From Palsa-360 sp963710315 (lineage in GTDB: Bacteria > Acidobacteriota > Terriglobia > Acidiferrales > UBA7541): a DNA stretch of 64,000 nt. The notes under the pieces are model-generated. The model did not search any database. It was not told where the DNA came from and worked only from the letters and a program-made list of their open reading frames with translations. The translations under genes were made by a program, and so were the position numbers. The stretch lies in contig CAVPZW010000008.1 of NCBI GenBank assembly GCA_963710315.1, positions 310,001 through 374,000 on the forward strand, given 5' to 3'. Shown here one piece after another: positions 1 to 9,054 of the stretch (position 1 is its first letter; each line of letters opens with the position of its first letter).

Positions 1-178
1 TGCTGATGAGTTTCCGGCCCGGGCGCATCAAGAAGCCAGTTTCAGATCAGCTCTGAAGCGCCCGCGGCATGTCGAAGATTCCGACGTCGCTTACTTGTCC
101 AAGGAAATTCTCGGACAGCTTCGGGAAGAGATCGATCGCTCGTTTAATGCGGAGTATTCCCGTGAAGAAAAGCGTTAA
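1..178 (+). CDS. ABC transporter ATPase, C-terminal end (partial, frameshifted)
   Basis: The first bases read LMSFRPGRIKKPVSDQL and then meet a stop. One frame away the reading continues as LKRPRHVEDSDVAYL and on to EEKR, with a TAA at 176-178. Together they match the tail of SsuB/TauB-type ATPases (RPGRI, then a PRPR..D segment), so one base appears to be lost or gained near positions 37-55. The gene overlaps the start of the permease that follows, which is typical of an importer operon. Only the tail is visible, so the substrate cannot be inferred. Confidence 0.6.
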   Translation, partial: ADEFPARAHQEASFRSALKRPRHVEDSDVAYLSKEILGQLREEIDRSFNAEYSREEKR

Positions 179-929
179 TCAATTGATTTTCGCCGCCGGC
201 GTGCTCGCGGTGTGGGAAGCTTTGGCGCTTGCAAAAGTGTGGCCGCCTTATCTTTTCCCCACTCCGCTGGGCGTCGCGGAGTCCTTGTATGACGGTTTTA
301 AGGATCACAGCCTCTGGATTGGCATCGGCGTGAGCATGCGGCGAGTGGTGATCGGATACGCCATCTCCGTGGTTCTTGGAATTCTTTTGGGGATGCTTCT
401 GGCCTCCAATAAATTTCTGGAGGACACGCTGGGGCGCGTGATTCTCAGCCTGCAAAGCCTTCCCAGCGCGTGCTGGGTGCCCCTCGCGCTGCTCTGGTTT
501 GGCTTGAGCGAAACGGCAATTATTTTCGTGACCATCACGGGTTCCTTGCTCGCAGTGACGCAGTCAACCAAGGCGGGCTTTGACAACGTGCCGCGCATTC
601 TTTCCATGGCCGGCCGCAATTTGGGCGCGAAGGGGCCGCAATTGTTTTGGCACGTGCTGCTGCCCGCGAGCTTGCCGTATCTGCTGGATGGATTGAGGCA
701 AGGATGGGCCTTTGCGTGGCGCTCGCTGATCACCGGCGAAATGATTTACATTTCGCTGGGCTTCGGACAGATTCTGATGGCCGGGCGCGATCTGAATGAC
801 ATCAATCTGGTCGTTGCGGTGATGGTCTTGATCGCCCTGCTTGGGTATATCGTCGATGGCGTCGTTTTCCGCAAGCTCGATGCTTCGGTCCGGAACAAGT
901 GGGGAATGGCTGTTGCGGCTTCCAGATAG
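147..929 (+). CDS. ABC transporter permease, SsuC/TauC-like
   Basis: Inner-membrane permease of the nitrate/sulfonate/taurine type, about 260 residues with six or so hydrophobic segments. The binding-protein-dependent transport signature is visible as the segment around AGRNLGAKGPQLFWHVLLPASLP (the EAA loop that docks on the ATPase). An upstream ATG at 69 would overlap the ATPase tail by 110 bases. The ATG at 147 (MRSIPVKKSV) or the GTG at 162 fits the ATPase stop at 178 better. The substrate-binding protein is not in the window, so sulfonate, nitrate or another anion remains open. Confidence 0.85.
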   Translation: MRSIPVKKSVNQLIFAAGVLAVWEALALAKVWPPYLFPTPLGVAESLYDGFKDHSLWIGIGVSMRRVVIGYAISVVLGILLGMLLASNKFLEDTLGRVILSLQSLPSACWVPLALLWFGLSETAIIFVTITGSLLAVTQSTKAGFDNVPRILSMAGRNLGAKGPQLFWHVLLPASLPYLLDGLRQGWAFAWRSLITGEMIYISLGFGQILMAGRDLNDINLVVAVMVLIALLGYIVDGVVFRKLDASVRNKWGMAVAASR

Positions 930-999
930 ATCGTGAAGCTGGCTGGTGCCACTTCCTCCAGGGGCGAATCACAAAAGTATTTTCGATTTGCGAGGAACC

Positions 1000-2544
1000 T
1001 TAAGAGGCGCGAACAAGAGATTTGCCGCGCCGGTCAGCATTGATCAGAATCATCCCCGCCACTGCGAAAGCAAGCGAAAGCGCGAAATTTCCAACCCAAA
1101 TTATTCGCCCGCTCATCCCTGCCAGCAGGATTTCAAGCAGCGCAGCAGGAAGCACCCAACCGAGGACCAGTATCCACATGCCGCTGAACTGCCGCGCGAA
1201 GCACTTCCAGGCCGCCATCCCAATCAGCAATCCTGCGGGCAAAAAGATGAGCGTCTCGTACACAACTGCATATCCCTCCAGATCCGCGGTTTGGATGAAG
1301 AAGAACCTGTGCCTGAGACTGGCACCCGGACTCAGGCGATATGTTTGCGGCACGGGCATCCCATCCAAATAGATAAACGCGTCCGATCCGTCGTAAGAGG
1401 CCACGATGTCGCTGGCTTTGCCTGCCTCAAGAGCGCCGTGGATATACCAGGCGAGTTTCGATCGCCTCTCCGAAAGTGGATTGCGAAACCAGAGCACCAG
1501 GGAATCCCCTTCCTGCCGCAAATGGAAATTGATATTGTTTTCGGATTGCGAGAGGGAAACGATGTAACCGTTCGAGTCTTGCATTGCCTCGGGCGGGCGG
1601 ACAGCGATGTGGACTGTAAAGTGGCTGGACTTCTCAATCTCTCGAGTGAGATTTTCAACCGGAATTTGTGAGCTTAACCACGATGGGGAATCCGATTCGG
1701 GAATTTCACGATTTGTGATTTGCGACCGCGCTGAAGTTTTCTTGAGTGTCGGCAAGGAATTTCTTTGATCGCGGTACGGCGGCGAATCCTTGAAATCATA
1801 GGAGCCGAGCAAGCCCGCACTTGTTTCGTCTCCGGACTTTCCATCCTTCAATTCTCGAATCGCTTGCGCCGGCAGCGCCCGGTTCCAGATTTGCAAGAGA
1901 GAGACATGCCCCTTCCAAAGATGCTGCCCTGAGGCGTCATTCCCAACGACAAGCAAGCATCGCGCATCCCAATTGCTTAGGCGCGTTTGTTTTTGTAAAG
2001 GAACGGAAATGCCAAACCAGATTGCGAAATAGACCATCAACAGCAAGGCGGCCCGGTAGGGCGAAAGCCAGGCTTCCAATAGAGATTCGCACTTGGACAT
2101 GGCAACCAGCAGAGCGCCGCCACAGATCTCGAACAGAAGGAAACCAACAACCGAGCCCGCCGTATTCGAAAACACATCCTCCCATCCCGAATCGCGTTCG
2201 GGAATGTAAAACTGCACCACTTCCACAATGTAAGAGGTAAGAGCCCCCACAATGATCGCTACTAGAAACGCAGCCCATCGACCGTTTCCCCTTTTACGCG
2301 CTCGGGCGGAAAGACCAAATCCGAATGGAATGAACAGGAGAATATTTAGGAAAAAGTCCAGAAAATTCACCCTCTTCACCGAGGTTGCCAATAGAAACGG
2401 GTACCTGTGAAAGATGGTGGTCACTGAAAAGTCGAACCGAAAGGGAAATAAAGTCAGATAGGCGATGCCCAGCAAGGAAAGCAGGAGGATTCGGTTCGAC
2501 CACTCAGCGCTGGCTTGGCGATGCTCAAGGTCTTGATTGGTCAT
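1000..2544 (-). CDS. VanZ-like membrane protein with internal LamG-type domain
   Basis: The 514-residue protein has an N-terminal VanZ-like region: hydrophobic segments around residues 20-40, 62-80 and 92-112, the motif NILLFIPFGFGL, and the EVVQFYIPERDSGWEDVFSNTAG stretch split over residues 110-135. A fourth membrane segment lies near 165-185. Residues about 190-410 form a soluble region resembling a concanavalin-like/LamG fold (WNRALPAQAIRELK, GSYDF, FIYLDGMPV). Two or three more membrane segments close the protein. VanZ proteins are membrane proteins of poorly known role, linked to cell-envelope phenotypes. The soluble domain probably faces the periplasm and may bind glycans; that part is inference. 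Confidence 0.8.
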   Translation of the reverse strand: MTNQDLEHRQASAEWSNRILLLSLLGIAYLTLFPFRFDFSVTTIFHRYPFLLATSVKRVNFLDFFLNILLFIPFGFGLSARARKRGNGRWAAFLVAIIVGALTSYIVEVVQFYIPERDSGWEDVFSNTAGSVVGFLLFEICGGALLVAMSKCESLLEAWLSPYRAALLLMVYFAIWFGISVPLQKQTRLSNWDARCLLVVGNDASGQHLWKGHVSLLQIWNRALPAQAIRELKDGKSGDETSAGLLGSYDFKDSPPYRDQRNSLPTLKKTSARSQITNREIPESDSPSWLSSQIPVENLTREIEKSSHFTVHIAVRPPEAMQDSNGYIVSLSQSENNINFHLRQEGDSLVLWFRNPLSERRSKLAWYIHGALEAGKASDIVASYDGSDAFIYLDGMPVPQTYRLSPGASLRHRFFFIQTADLEGYAVVYETLIFLPAGLLIGMAAWKCFARQFSGMWILVLGWVLPAALLEILLAGMSGRIIWVGNFALSLAFAVAGMILINADRRGKSLVRAS

Positions 2545-2743
2545 TATTCCAGCACCGAATTCCCAATATCGTCAAAATGTGAGTCTAGCATAGTGCCGCA
2601 GTCGTCTTTACTCTGCCCAATTCCGCGCAGTTTCCTTATTTGTTGACGGTTCATTTTTTGTTCAATCCCGTTCCTAGCCATATCGCGATCTTCCAGCGGT
2701 CAACTGTACCTGCGTGAAGTAATCCTTCACTTGGTGTTCCCTT

Positions 2744-2772
2744 GGACAGTTTTGAAGCCTGTCCCACGTTTG
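2744..2772 (+). promoter_or_regulatory. GGACAG-N9-CTGTCC inverted repeat upstream of the lipoprotein gene
   Basis: A perfect 6-base inverted repeat (2744-2749 and 2759-2764) lies 50-80 bases before the start at 2825. Its right arm runs into GTCCCACGTTTG. Similar GTCCC..GTTT elements sit before the genes at 5601 and 34675 (minus strand). It looks like a regulator site, but the regulator is unknown. Confidence 0.4.
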
Positions 2773-2824
2773 TTCCCCGGACCAGTAGAGCCCACTGCAA
2801 TGCAAAACCTAAGCTGGAATTGCC

Positions 2825-5431
2825 ATGAACGCTCATACAAACTTTTGCCATCACTCTCACGTTGTTTCCAACCGCCGACCCCCGCTTGGCGTATTTGCGC
2901 TGATACTCACGACTCTCGCGGCGATGTCGCTGGCGGGCTGCGTGGGTCTGACGGGCGCGGGCACACCCGCAAGCAAATCAAGTTCCAGCTCTTCCTCTTC
3001 TTCAGGGACGCTGGCGGCAAGCAGTACAAGCCTGACGTTTGGAAACGTGGTCGCTGGATTGACCAGCCCGCAGACCATGACACTGAGCAACACAGGCACG
3101 GCGACGGTCACGATTTCACAAGCCACAGTCACGGGCGCGGGTTTTAGCGTCGTGGGTGGAATGTCTTCCATAGCCATTGCCGCCGGCCAGAATCACGCAT
3201 TCCAGGTGCAATTTGCTCCTGCGAGCGCGGGAGCCGTTTCCGGCAGCATCGTCATTGCGAGCGACGCGACGAATTCCTCGCTGGGCATCACTCTCAGCGG
3301 GACTGGGGTATCGGCGCTAGCTATTACGACGCAGCCGGCGAGCCAGAGCGTGGTTGCCGGGCAAACCGCGACGTTCTCCGTCGCGGCGGCGGGCACAGGG
3401 ACCCTCACGTATCAATGGAAGAAGGGCGGAACGGCAATCAGCGGCGCAACTGGGGCGTCATACACCACTCCAGCGACGACAACTTCGGACAATGGCGCGC
3501 AATTTACCGTCACCGTAACGGATAGCAATGGCAGCATCACCAGCAATCCCGCGACGCTTACGGTGACTGCGGCCGCCACCGCGCCATCCATTACAGCGCA
3601 GCCGGCAAGCAAGACCGTCACGGCCGGGCAAACGGCAACTTTTAGCGTCACGGCCACAGGCACGGCGACTCTCATATATCAATGGAAGAAAAACGGAACC
3701 GCCATCAGCGGGGCAACTTCGGCCACCTACACGACTCCGGCGACCAGCGCATCGGACAACAATGCGCAGTTCACTGTGACCGTAACCAACAGCGTTTCGA
3801 GCGTGACCAGCACGGCCGCCACGCTGACAGTCAATGTTCCTCCCACGATTTCAATGCAGCCTGCAAGCCAGACCGTGACCGTCGGGCAAACAGCGACGTT
3901 TAGCGTGACTGCGGCGGGAACGGGAACGCTGACGTATCAATGGAAGAAGAACGGCACAGCCATCAGCGGCGCGACTGCAGCATCCTATACGACCCCGGCA
4001 ACCGCGAGCGCGGACAACGGCGCGCAATTCACCGTGACGGTCACGGACGTCGTCAGCAACGTCACCAGCAACGCGGCCACGCTCACGGTTAATGCGCCCC
4101 CAAGCATTACCGCGCAGCCCTCGAACCAGACTGTCAATGTTGGACAAGCTGCTACGTTCAGCGTGAGCGCAGCCGGTACGGCGACCCTTACGTATCAGTG
4201 GAAGAAGAATGGCACCGCCATTAGCGGTGCAACTGCGGCTTCCTACACAACGCCTGCGACGTCTGCCTCGGACAGCGGCGCGCAATTCACGGTAACCGTA
4301 ACGAATAGCTTCGGCAACGTGACCAGCAATGCAGCCGCGCTGACCGTCAATGTTCCGCCCACGATTTCGGCGCAGCCTGCAAGCCAGACTGTGGCCGTCG
4401 GGCAAACGGCGACGTTCAGCGTGACCGCAACGGGAACAGGCACTCTAACCTATCAGTGGAAGAAGAATGGCACTGCCATCAGTGGAGCTACCTCGGCTTC
4501 CTACACTACCCCGGCCACCGTCGCTTCCGACAATGGCGCGACATTCACCGTGACCATTACCGGCACGTCGGGCAACGTGACCAGCAGCGCGGCCACGCTG
4601 ACGGTGAACGCTCCGCCATCCATTACCACGCAACCGGCCAGCCAGAGCGTAATAGCCGGGCAGACAGCCACATTCTCCGTAACCGCTGCGGGAACCGCCC
4701 CATTGACCTATCAGTGGAACAAGGGCGGGACTGCCATCGCCGGCGCTACATCGGCTTCCTACACGACTCCCGCCACGACCACGGCGGACAATGGTTCGCA
4801 ATTCACCGTTACAGTTACAAATGGCGCGGGCAAGATCACCAGCAATTCCGCCACTCTGACGGTGACCGCCGCCACGCTCATACTCAATGCCGGCCAGGCG
4901 AGCTTGAATTTCTCAAGCGTCAATATCGGCAGCAGCAGCACATTGCCCGTCGGATTCACAAACGCCGGAAATTCGAATGTCACCGTTTCGAACGTTGCAA
5001 TCTCAGGCGCCGGGTACACGGCCAGCGGCGTTCAGGCTGGACAGATCGTAACGCCCGGACAAACCGCCACGCTCAACGTCACTTTCACCCCGGCCACGGC
5101 CGCGCTTATTTCGGGAAGCGTCACGGTAACCAGCAACGCCAGCAACTCTCCCGCGACCGTTACGCTGTCCGGGACAGGCGTGCAGGCGGTATCGCACTCG
5201 GTTACGCTGTCGTGGAGTGCAAGCACATCCACGGTGTCCGGTTACAACGCATACAGGTCGTCGGTAAGCGGCGGGCCATATACGAAGCTCAACTCCACGC
5301 TGATTGCCGCGACGACCTATGTGGATACGGCGATCACAGCAGGCCAGACATATTACTATGTAGTAACTTCAGTCAGTTCCGCCGGAGCCGAGAGCGCCAA
5401 CTCGGCTGAAGTTTCCGCGATCGTCCCCTAG
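2825..5431 (+). CDS. Surface lipoprotein with six Ig-like repeats, ASH domains and a C-terminal Fn3-like domain
   Basis: 868 residues. A signal peptide ends in a lipobox (SLAGC, Cys39), followed by a serine run at about 52-60 that acts as a linker. A choice-of-anchor D/ASH domain covers about 63-160. Six tandem Ig-like repeats follow from about residue 166 to 683, each near 86 residues and each starting with a QPAS/QPSN motif, then GQ(T/A)ATFSV and YQWKK. A second ASH domain (about 684-780, SLNFSSVNIG) and a fibronectin-like domain (from about 786, GYNAYRS) end the protein. It has no visible catalytic site. Such proteins are usually displayed on the outer surface and may serve in adhesion or matrix contact, which fits the neighbouring EPS locus. 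The DNA repeats with a period near 258 bases. Confidence 0.85.
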   Translation: MNAHTNFCHHSHVVSNRRPPLGVFALILTTLAAMSLAGCVGLTGAGTPASKSSSSSSSSSGTLAASSTSLTFGNVVAGLTSPQTMTLSNTGTATVTISQATVTGAGFSVVGGMSSIAIAAGQNHAFQVQFAPASAGAVSGSIVIASDATNSSLGITLSGTGVSALAITTQPASQSVVAGQTATFSVAAAGTGTLTYQWKKGGTAISGATGASYTTPATTTSDNGAQFTVTVTDSNGSITSNPATLTVTAAATAPSITAQPASKTVTAGQTATFSVTATGTATLIYQWKKNGTAISGATSATYTTPATSASDNNAQFTVTVTNSVSSVTSTAATLTVNVPPTISMQPASQTVTVGQTATFSVTAAGTGTLTYQWKKNGTAISGATAASYTTPATASADNGAQFTVTVTDVVSNVTSNAATLTVNAPPSITAQPSNQTVNVGQAATFSVSAAGTATLTYQWKKNGTAISGATAASYTTPATSASDSGAQFTVTVTNSFGNVTSNAAALTVNVPPTISAQPASQTVAVGQTATFSVTATGTGTLTYQWKKNGTAISGATSASYTTPATVASDNGATFTVTITGTSGNVTSSAATLTVNAPPSITTQPASQSVIAGQTATFSVTAAGTAPLTYQWNKGGTAIAGATSASYTTPATTTADNGSQFTVTVTNGAGKITSNSATLTVTAATLILNAGQASLNFSSVNIGSSSTLPVGFTNAGNSNVTVSNVAISGAGYTASGVQAGQIVTPGQTATLNVTFTPATAALISGSVTVTSNASNSPATVTLSGTGVQAVSHSVTLSWSASTSTVSGYNAYRSSVSGGPYTKLNSTLIAATTYVDTAITAGQTYYYVVTSVSSAGAESANSAEVSAIVP

Positions 5432-5460
5432 ATTGGGGCGGCGATTGAACGAATCCGGTT

Positions 5461-5498
5461 CGGCGGGCTGCGTAGGAAAGTTGTGACGCAGCCCGCCG
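5461..5498 (+). terminator. Stem-loop after the Ig-repeat lipoprotein gene
   Basis: A perfect 13-base inverted repeat (5461-5473 and 5486-5498, arm CGGCGGGCTGCGT) with a 12-base loop begins 30 bases after the stop at 5431. No T-run follows, so it may be a transcript-end hairpin rather than a classical rho-independent terminator. Confidence 0.5.
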
Positions 5499-5537
5499 CT
5501 TCCCTCCGCGCCCGTTCGTCAGGTGCAGGCCACCCCC

Positions 5538-5577
5538 CTGTCCCATAAATGTCCATTGGGACAGTAGTCCCGTTTCG
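5538..5577 (+). promoter_or_regulatory. CTGTCCC-N13-GGGACAG inverted repeat followed by GTCCCGTTTCG
   Basis: A perfect 7-base inverted repeat (5538-5544 and 5558-5564) is followed at once by AGTAGTCCCGTTTCG. It lies 24-63 bases before the start at 5601. The second part, AGTAGTCCC(A)GTTTCG, recurs almost exactly before the beta-helix gene on the minus strand (34772-34787), and a shorter GTCCCACGTTT lies before 2825. Confidence 0.45.
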
Positions 5578-5600
5578 GTCCCCAAACCACAATCGCCAGA

Positions 5601-6671
5601 ATGAAGAACTTTAGAATGAACGAATGGTTCCGCGGCGCGCAGAAATGCGCGACGCCGACAAATCCTGCGAACAAGAATACAATTTCTTGTGGCTTCTTGG
5701 TCTTCTTGCTTTCCGTCACCCTATACAGCACGGGCTGCATTGGTCTGACTAGTGCATCCAAGAGCCCTTCAACTCAGCAGGCCGCGGCGGGCGCCGCTGC
5801 GATTTCAGTGAATCCGGCGTCGATCGGTTTTGGCTCCGTGCCTGTGGGCAACACGTCTTCTCAATCGGTCACGATTTCCAACGGTGGAGGATCGAATCTT
5901 ACGATTACGCAGGCGAACACGACTGTTGCCGGCGTAACACTCACGGGCACGAGTCTCCCACTAGTAATCGGCGCGGGGAAACAGGCAACATTTGACGTTA
6001 TTTTCTCGCCCAAAGCAGCCGGAGCCTTATCCGGCGATATTTCCATCATGAGTAATCTCTCCAGTTCGCCGAGCACAGTAACCTTGAGCGGGACCGGCAT
6101 GGCCGCCACGGCGCTCCTCACCGCCAGCGCTTCCAGCATGAGTTTCGGAAATGTTGCCGTCGGGAAAAGCAGTTCAATGAGCGTTGTTCTGACAAATGCG
6201 GGAAATTCAAACGTTACCGTGTCGAAGAGCAGCGTTTCGGGCGCACCCTATTCCGCGAGCGGAGTTTCTGCTGGATTAATATTGGCGCCCGGACAATCCG
6301 CGACGCTGGATGTGACTTTCTCTCCCCTGGCCGCCGGTAGTTTTTCCGGCAGTGTAACAGTGGCGAGCAACGCCACAAATTCACCCGACACAATCTCCTT
6401 TTCAGGCAGTAGCTCTCAATCCGTTTCCCATTCCGTTGAGCTGACTTGGACTTCAAGCACATCGGCCGTTGCCGGCTACCACGTATATCGATCGAATGCT
6501 CCCGGGGGATCGTACTCACTTTTGGATTCAAGCTTGGTGGCGGCAGATTCCTACACCGATTCCAGCGTTCAGGGAGGGTTGACGTATTACTACGTCATTA
6601 GGTCAGTGACGTCTGCTGGAGTTGAGAGCGCCGATTCGACGCAGGTTGCGGCTACGATCCCCACGCCATAG
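5601..6671 (+). CDS. Surface lipoprotein with two ASH domains and a C-terminal Fn3-like domain
   Basis: 356 residues, paralogous to the upstream lipoprotein. A hydrophobic segment ends in YSTGC (likely lipidated Cys46). Two choice-of-anchor D/ASH domains follow (about 70-165, SIGFGSVPVG; about 168-265, SMSFGNVAVG), then a fibronectin-like domain starting SHSVELTWTSS with GYHVYRS. The Ig-like repeats of the neighbour are absent. The C-terminal domain and the phrase YYYV.RSVTSAGVES are shared with the neighbour (YYYVVTSVSSAGAES), so the pair arose by duplication. Function is probably structural at the cell surface. The ATG at 5601 has no strong ribosome site, so the start is tentative. Confidence 0.8.
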   Translation: MKNFRMNEWFRGAQKCATPTNPANKNTISCGFLVFLLSVTLYSTGCIGLTSASKSPSTQQAAAGAAAISVNPASIGFGSVPVGNTSSQSVTISNGGGSNLTITQANTTVAGVTLTGTSLPLVIGAGKQATFDVIFSPKAAGALSGDISIMSNLSSSPSTVTLSGTGMAATALLTASASSMSFGNVAVGKSSSMSVVLTNAGNSNVTVSKSSVSGAPYSASGVSAGLILAPGQSATLDVTFSPLAAGSFSGSVTVASNATNSPDTISFSGSSSQSVSHSVELTWTSSTSAVAGYHVYRSNAPGGSYSLLDSSLVAADSYTDSSVQGGLTYYYVIRSVTSAGVESADSTQVAATIPTP

Positions 6672-7225
6672 GTATCCGCGCCGCTAAAGGGGGGGAAAGG
6701 GCTTTGGCGGTGCAACTGTCCCTTCATTTATTGAACTTCCATCGCATCCAGTTTGTGGCCGAGGGTGCACTCCTGATCCCTGATTTCATTGGCATAGATC
6801 CTCCAGCGCCCAAGATTGGATTTGGAGCTTCCAAAGGCATATATAGGGCTTCAAATGCGTGTAAACTGTTTATTATATTGCACTTACACTATTCTTGCCT
6901 TGAAAATAGCGATCCCGCTGGAAGCATTCAAATCTAGGTGTTCTTGGAATGCATTGGGTACATTGTGGAAAGACTTTTCTTCGGCATTCCCCTAAATGGA
7001 ATCTAGGATCAAGCGCAGTTTCCCAGAGAAGGGCCTGTCTTCATGTAACATACTTATTTTCAGTGAGATAAACGAATCTCTGCCCAGGAACCATTCCTCA
7101 GGTCTTGCTTAGCTTTGGAAGTCTGATTGCGATTGCCCCAGTGAGGATTTGAGGGTTTTAGTGGGAACCCTAGGGCGGTAGCTCGCCTTTGGAATTGGCT
7201 GGAAGTAAGCTGAATCGACACGTAT
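6672..7225. other. Non-coding leader before the antiterminator gene
   Basis: This 554-base stretch is richer in A and T than its surroundings (for example 6840-6910). It has only short open frames with no recognisable product. It probably holds the promoter and a long 5' leader for the plus-strand EPS operon that begins at 7226. No riboswitch or clear hairpin could be assigned by eye. Confidence 0.5.
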
Positions 7226-7804
7226 ATGAGCCAGAGCATATCAGCGAATAGCCTAAGTTGGTTCGCGCTCCAGACTAGATCCCGCTGGGAAGCCACCACT
7301 GCGGGGCTGCTGCGTGGCAAGGGACTGGAGACGCTTCTGCCCACCTACACGGCCAAGCGCAAATGGTCTGACCGCTTCAAAGTGGTCGAGGAGCCCCTAT
7401 TCCCGGGATACGTCTTTTGCCGTTTTGATGTCCACAATCGACTTCCCGTGTTGATTACGCCCGGCGTTATTTCCGTTGTGGGAATGGGCAAGACGCCCAT
7501 TGCTGTAGACGATGCGGAGATTCTCTCCATCCAGGCAGCTATTGGCTCTGGAGTCCACATGGAACCTTGGCCGTACGTTGAGATTGGCGAGCGAGTTCGC
7601 ATAAAGGACGATGTATTGGACGGAATGGAAGGAATCCTGACCAATTTTAAGGGCAATCATCGCGTGGTTATCTCCGTGACATTGCTCCGTCGCTCAGTGG
7701 CGCTTGAAATCGACCGCTCGCGAATCACTCCGCTGGGGTCTCCCAGGACGGATCCGAGCAGGGTAGCCAAAGAAGTACCTGAGCCGGAAGTGTTAGGCGC
7801 CTGA
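7226..7804 (+). CDS. NusG/RfaH-like transcription antiterminator (UpxY family)
   Basis: 192 residues. The N-terminal NGN domain is clear (SWFALQTRSRWE at about 10-21, then LLPTY, and LFPGYVFCRFD at about 57-67). A KOW-type C-terminal domain follows (ERVRIKDDVLDGMEGILTNFKG, about 122-143). NusG paralogs of this kind load onto RNA polymerase near the promoter and suppress premature termination in long polysaccharide operons. Its place as the first gene of the EPS locus fits that role. It is a specialised paralog rather than the housekeeping NusG, which normally sits beside secE and rplK. Confidence 0.88.
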   Translation: MSQSISANSLSWFALQTRSRWEATTAGLLRGKGLETLLPTYTAKRKWSDRFKVVEEPLFPGYVFCRFDVHNRLPVLITPGVISVVGMGKTPIAVDDAEILSIQAAIGSGVHMEPWPYVEIGERVRIKDDVLDGMEGILTNFKGNHRVVISVTLLRRSVALEIDRSRITPLGSPRTDPSRVAKEVPEPEVLGA

Positions 7805-8001
7805 ATTTAGGAAATTGTTCCGGATGCGGTTTTCGTGTGTGTCCGTTCGTCAAGGAAATGAACTGAGGGTTGTGGTCGCAGTCTGTAAGCGAAGTTGCAG
7901 TAAATGGATCCCCCGAACCGCAGAACGGGCATGGATCAAGGCAAGGCATTGCATCCAACGCGGAGCCGGACATGGCTCTGCGGAATCGGTCGGGAGAATT
8001 T

Positions 8002-9054
8002 ATGAACCTAAACGGCAATTCGAACGGCAATTCAAACGGTACAAAGCCGGCGACCATACGCGTCGGAGTAATTGGTTACGGGTATTGGGGACCGAACGTG
8101 GTTCGCAACTTTTTTGCGGTGGACCACACTAGCGTCGAAATGCTTTGCGACATGAATCCCAGCGCGCTGGCCCGGGCCAAGAAGAACTATCCGAGTCTTG
8201 AGGTAACCACCGATCCCGAAGAAATTCTGAAATCGCCCAAGATCGACGCCGTGGCGGTTGTCACTCCTGTGTGGACGCACTACAAGCTCGCAAAAGCCGC
8301 GCTGGAAAACGGCAAGCATGTGTTCGTCGAAAAGCCGTTCACTTCCACTTCCGAGCAGGCCGAGGAACTGATTAATCTGGCCGCGCGCAAGAATTTGCGG
8401 ATCATGGTGGACCACACGTTCTTGTTCACTGGAGCGGTTCGCAAAATACGCGAGCTGACTGAAAGCGGCACCCTGGGAGATTTGTACTACTACGACTCAC
8501 TGCGCGTAAACCTGGGACTGTTCCAGCATGATGTCAGTGTAATCTGGGATCTGGCCCCGCACGACCTCTCGATCATGGATCACCTGATCAAGGGAGAGCC
8601 GGAAGCCATCGTCGCCACAGGCGAATGCCACCTCAACGCCGTCGAGGACGTGGCCTTCATGACCATCTACTTCCCGAACAACGTCATCGCGCACATCAAT
8701 GTGAACTGGCTCTCGCCCGTCAAGATTCGCATGACCATGATCGGCGGGCAAAAGAAAATGCTGGTCTGGAACGATCTGGTGGCCGACGAGAAAATTCGCG
8801 TGTACGACAAGGGCGTGCAAATCACTTCCGGCGATAAAGTCCGCGAATTGCTCGTGAATTACCGGTCCGGCGACATGTGGGCTCCGCAGCTCGAACAATT
8901 GGAAGCGCTGCGCGTGGAGCTGGATTATTTTGCCGATTGCATTCTGCACGACAAGACGCCTTTCAATGATGGCCAAGCCGGCCTGCGCGTGGTGCGCATG
9001 CTCGAAGCGGCCGAAAAGTCGATCAAGCAGAGAGGAGAATTGGTGCGCCTGTGA
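8002..9054 (+). CDS. Gfo/Idh/MocA oxidoreductase, WbpB-like
   Basis: 350 residues from the ATG at 8002, chosen because GGGAG sits just before it. The open frame extends upstream to 7870, but without homologous features. The Rossmann motif VGVIGYGYWG is at about 21-30, and the EKP signature of the family (VFVEKPF) at about 108-113. In UDP-ManNAc3NAcA-type pathways the WbpB family oxidises C3 of UDP-GlcNAcA with NAD. The next two genes supply the acetyltransferase and aminotransferase steps, which supports the assignment. A short Asn/Gly-rich N-terminal tail (residues 1-14) is unusual. Confidence 0.82.
   Translation: MNLNGNSNGNSNGTKPATIRVGVIGYGYWGPNVVRNFFAVDHTSVEMLCDMNPSALARAKKNYPSLEVTTDPEEILKSPKIDAVAVVTPVWTHYKLAKAALENGKHVFVEKPFTSTSEQAEELINLAARKNLRIMVDHTFLFTGAVRKIRELTESGTLGDLYYYDSLRVNLGLFQHDVSVIWDLAPHDLSIMDHLIKGEPEAIVATGECHLNAVEDVAFMTIYFPNNVIAHINVNWLSPVKIRMTMIGGQKKMLVWNDLVADEKIRVYDKGVQITSGDKVRELLVNYRSGDMWAPQLEQLEALRVELDYFADCILHDKTPFNDGQAGLRVVRMLEAAEKSIKQRGELVRL

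Noticed and set aside
3322..4870. CRISPR-like periodic repeats
   Set aside because: The 258-base period corresponds to Ig-like protein domains in an open frame, not short repeats with unique spacers.
4456..5409. Plus-strand frame within the Ig-repeat lipoprotein gene
   Set aside because: Out-of-frame reading of the repeats; composition is low complexity and no start site supports it.
6704..6937. A 77-codon plus-strand frame in the leader before the antiterminator
   Set aside because: No homology signal, no ribosome site, and ordinary intergenic composition.
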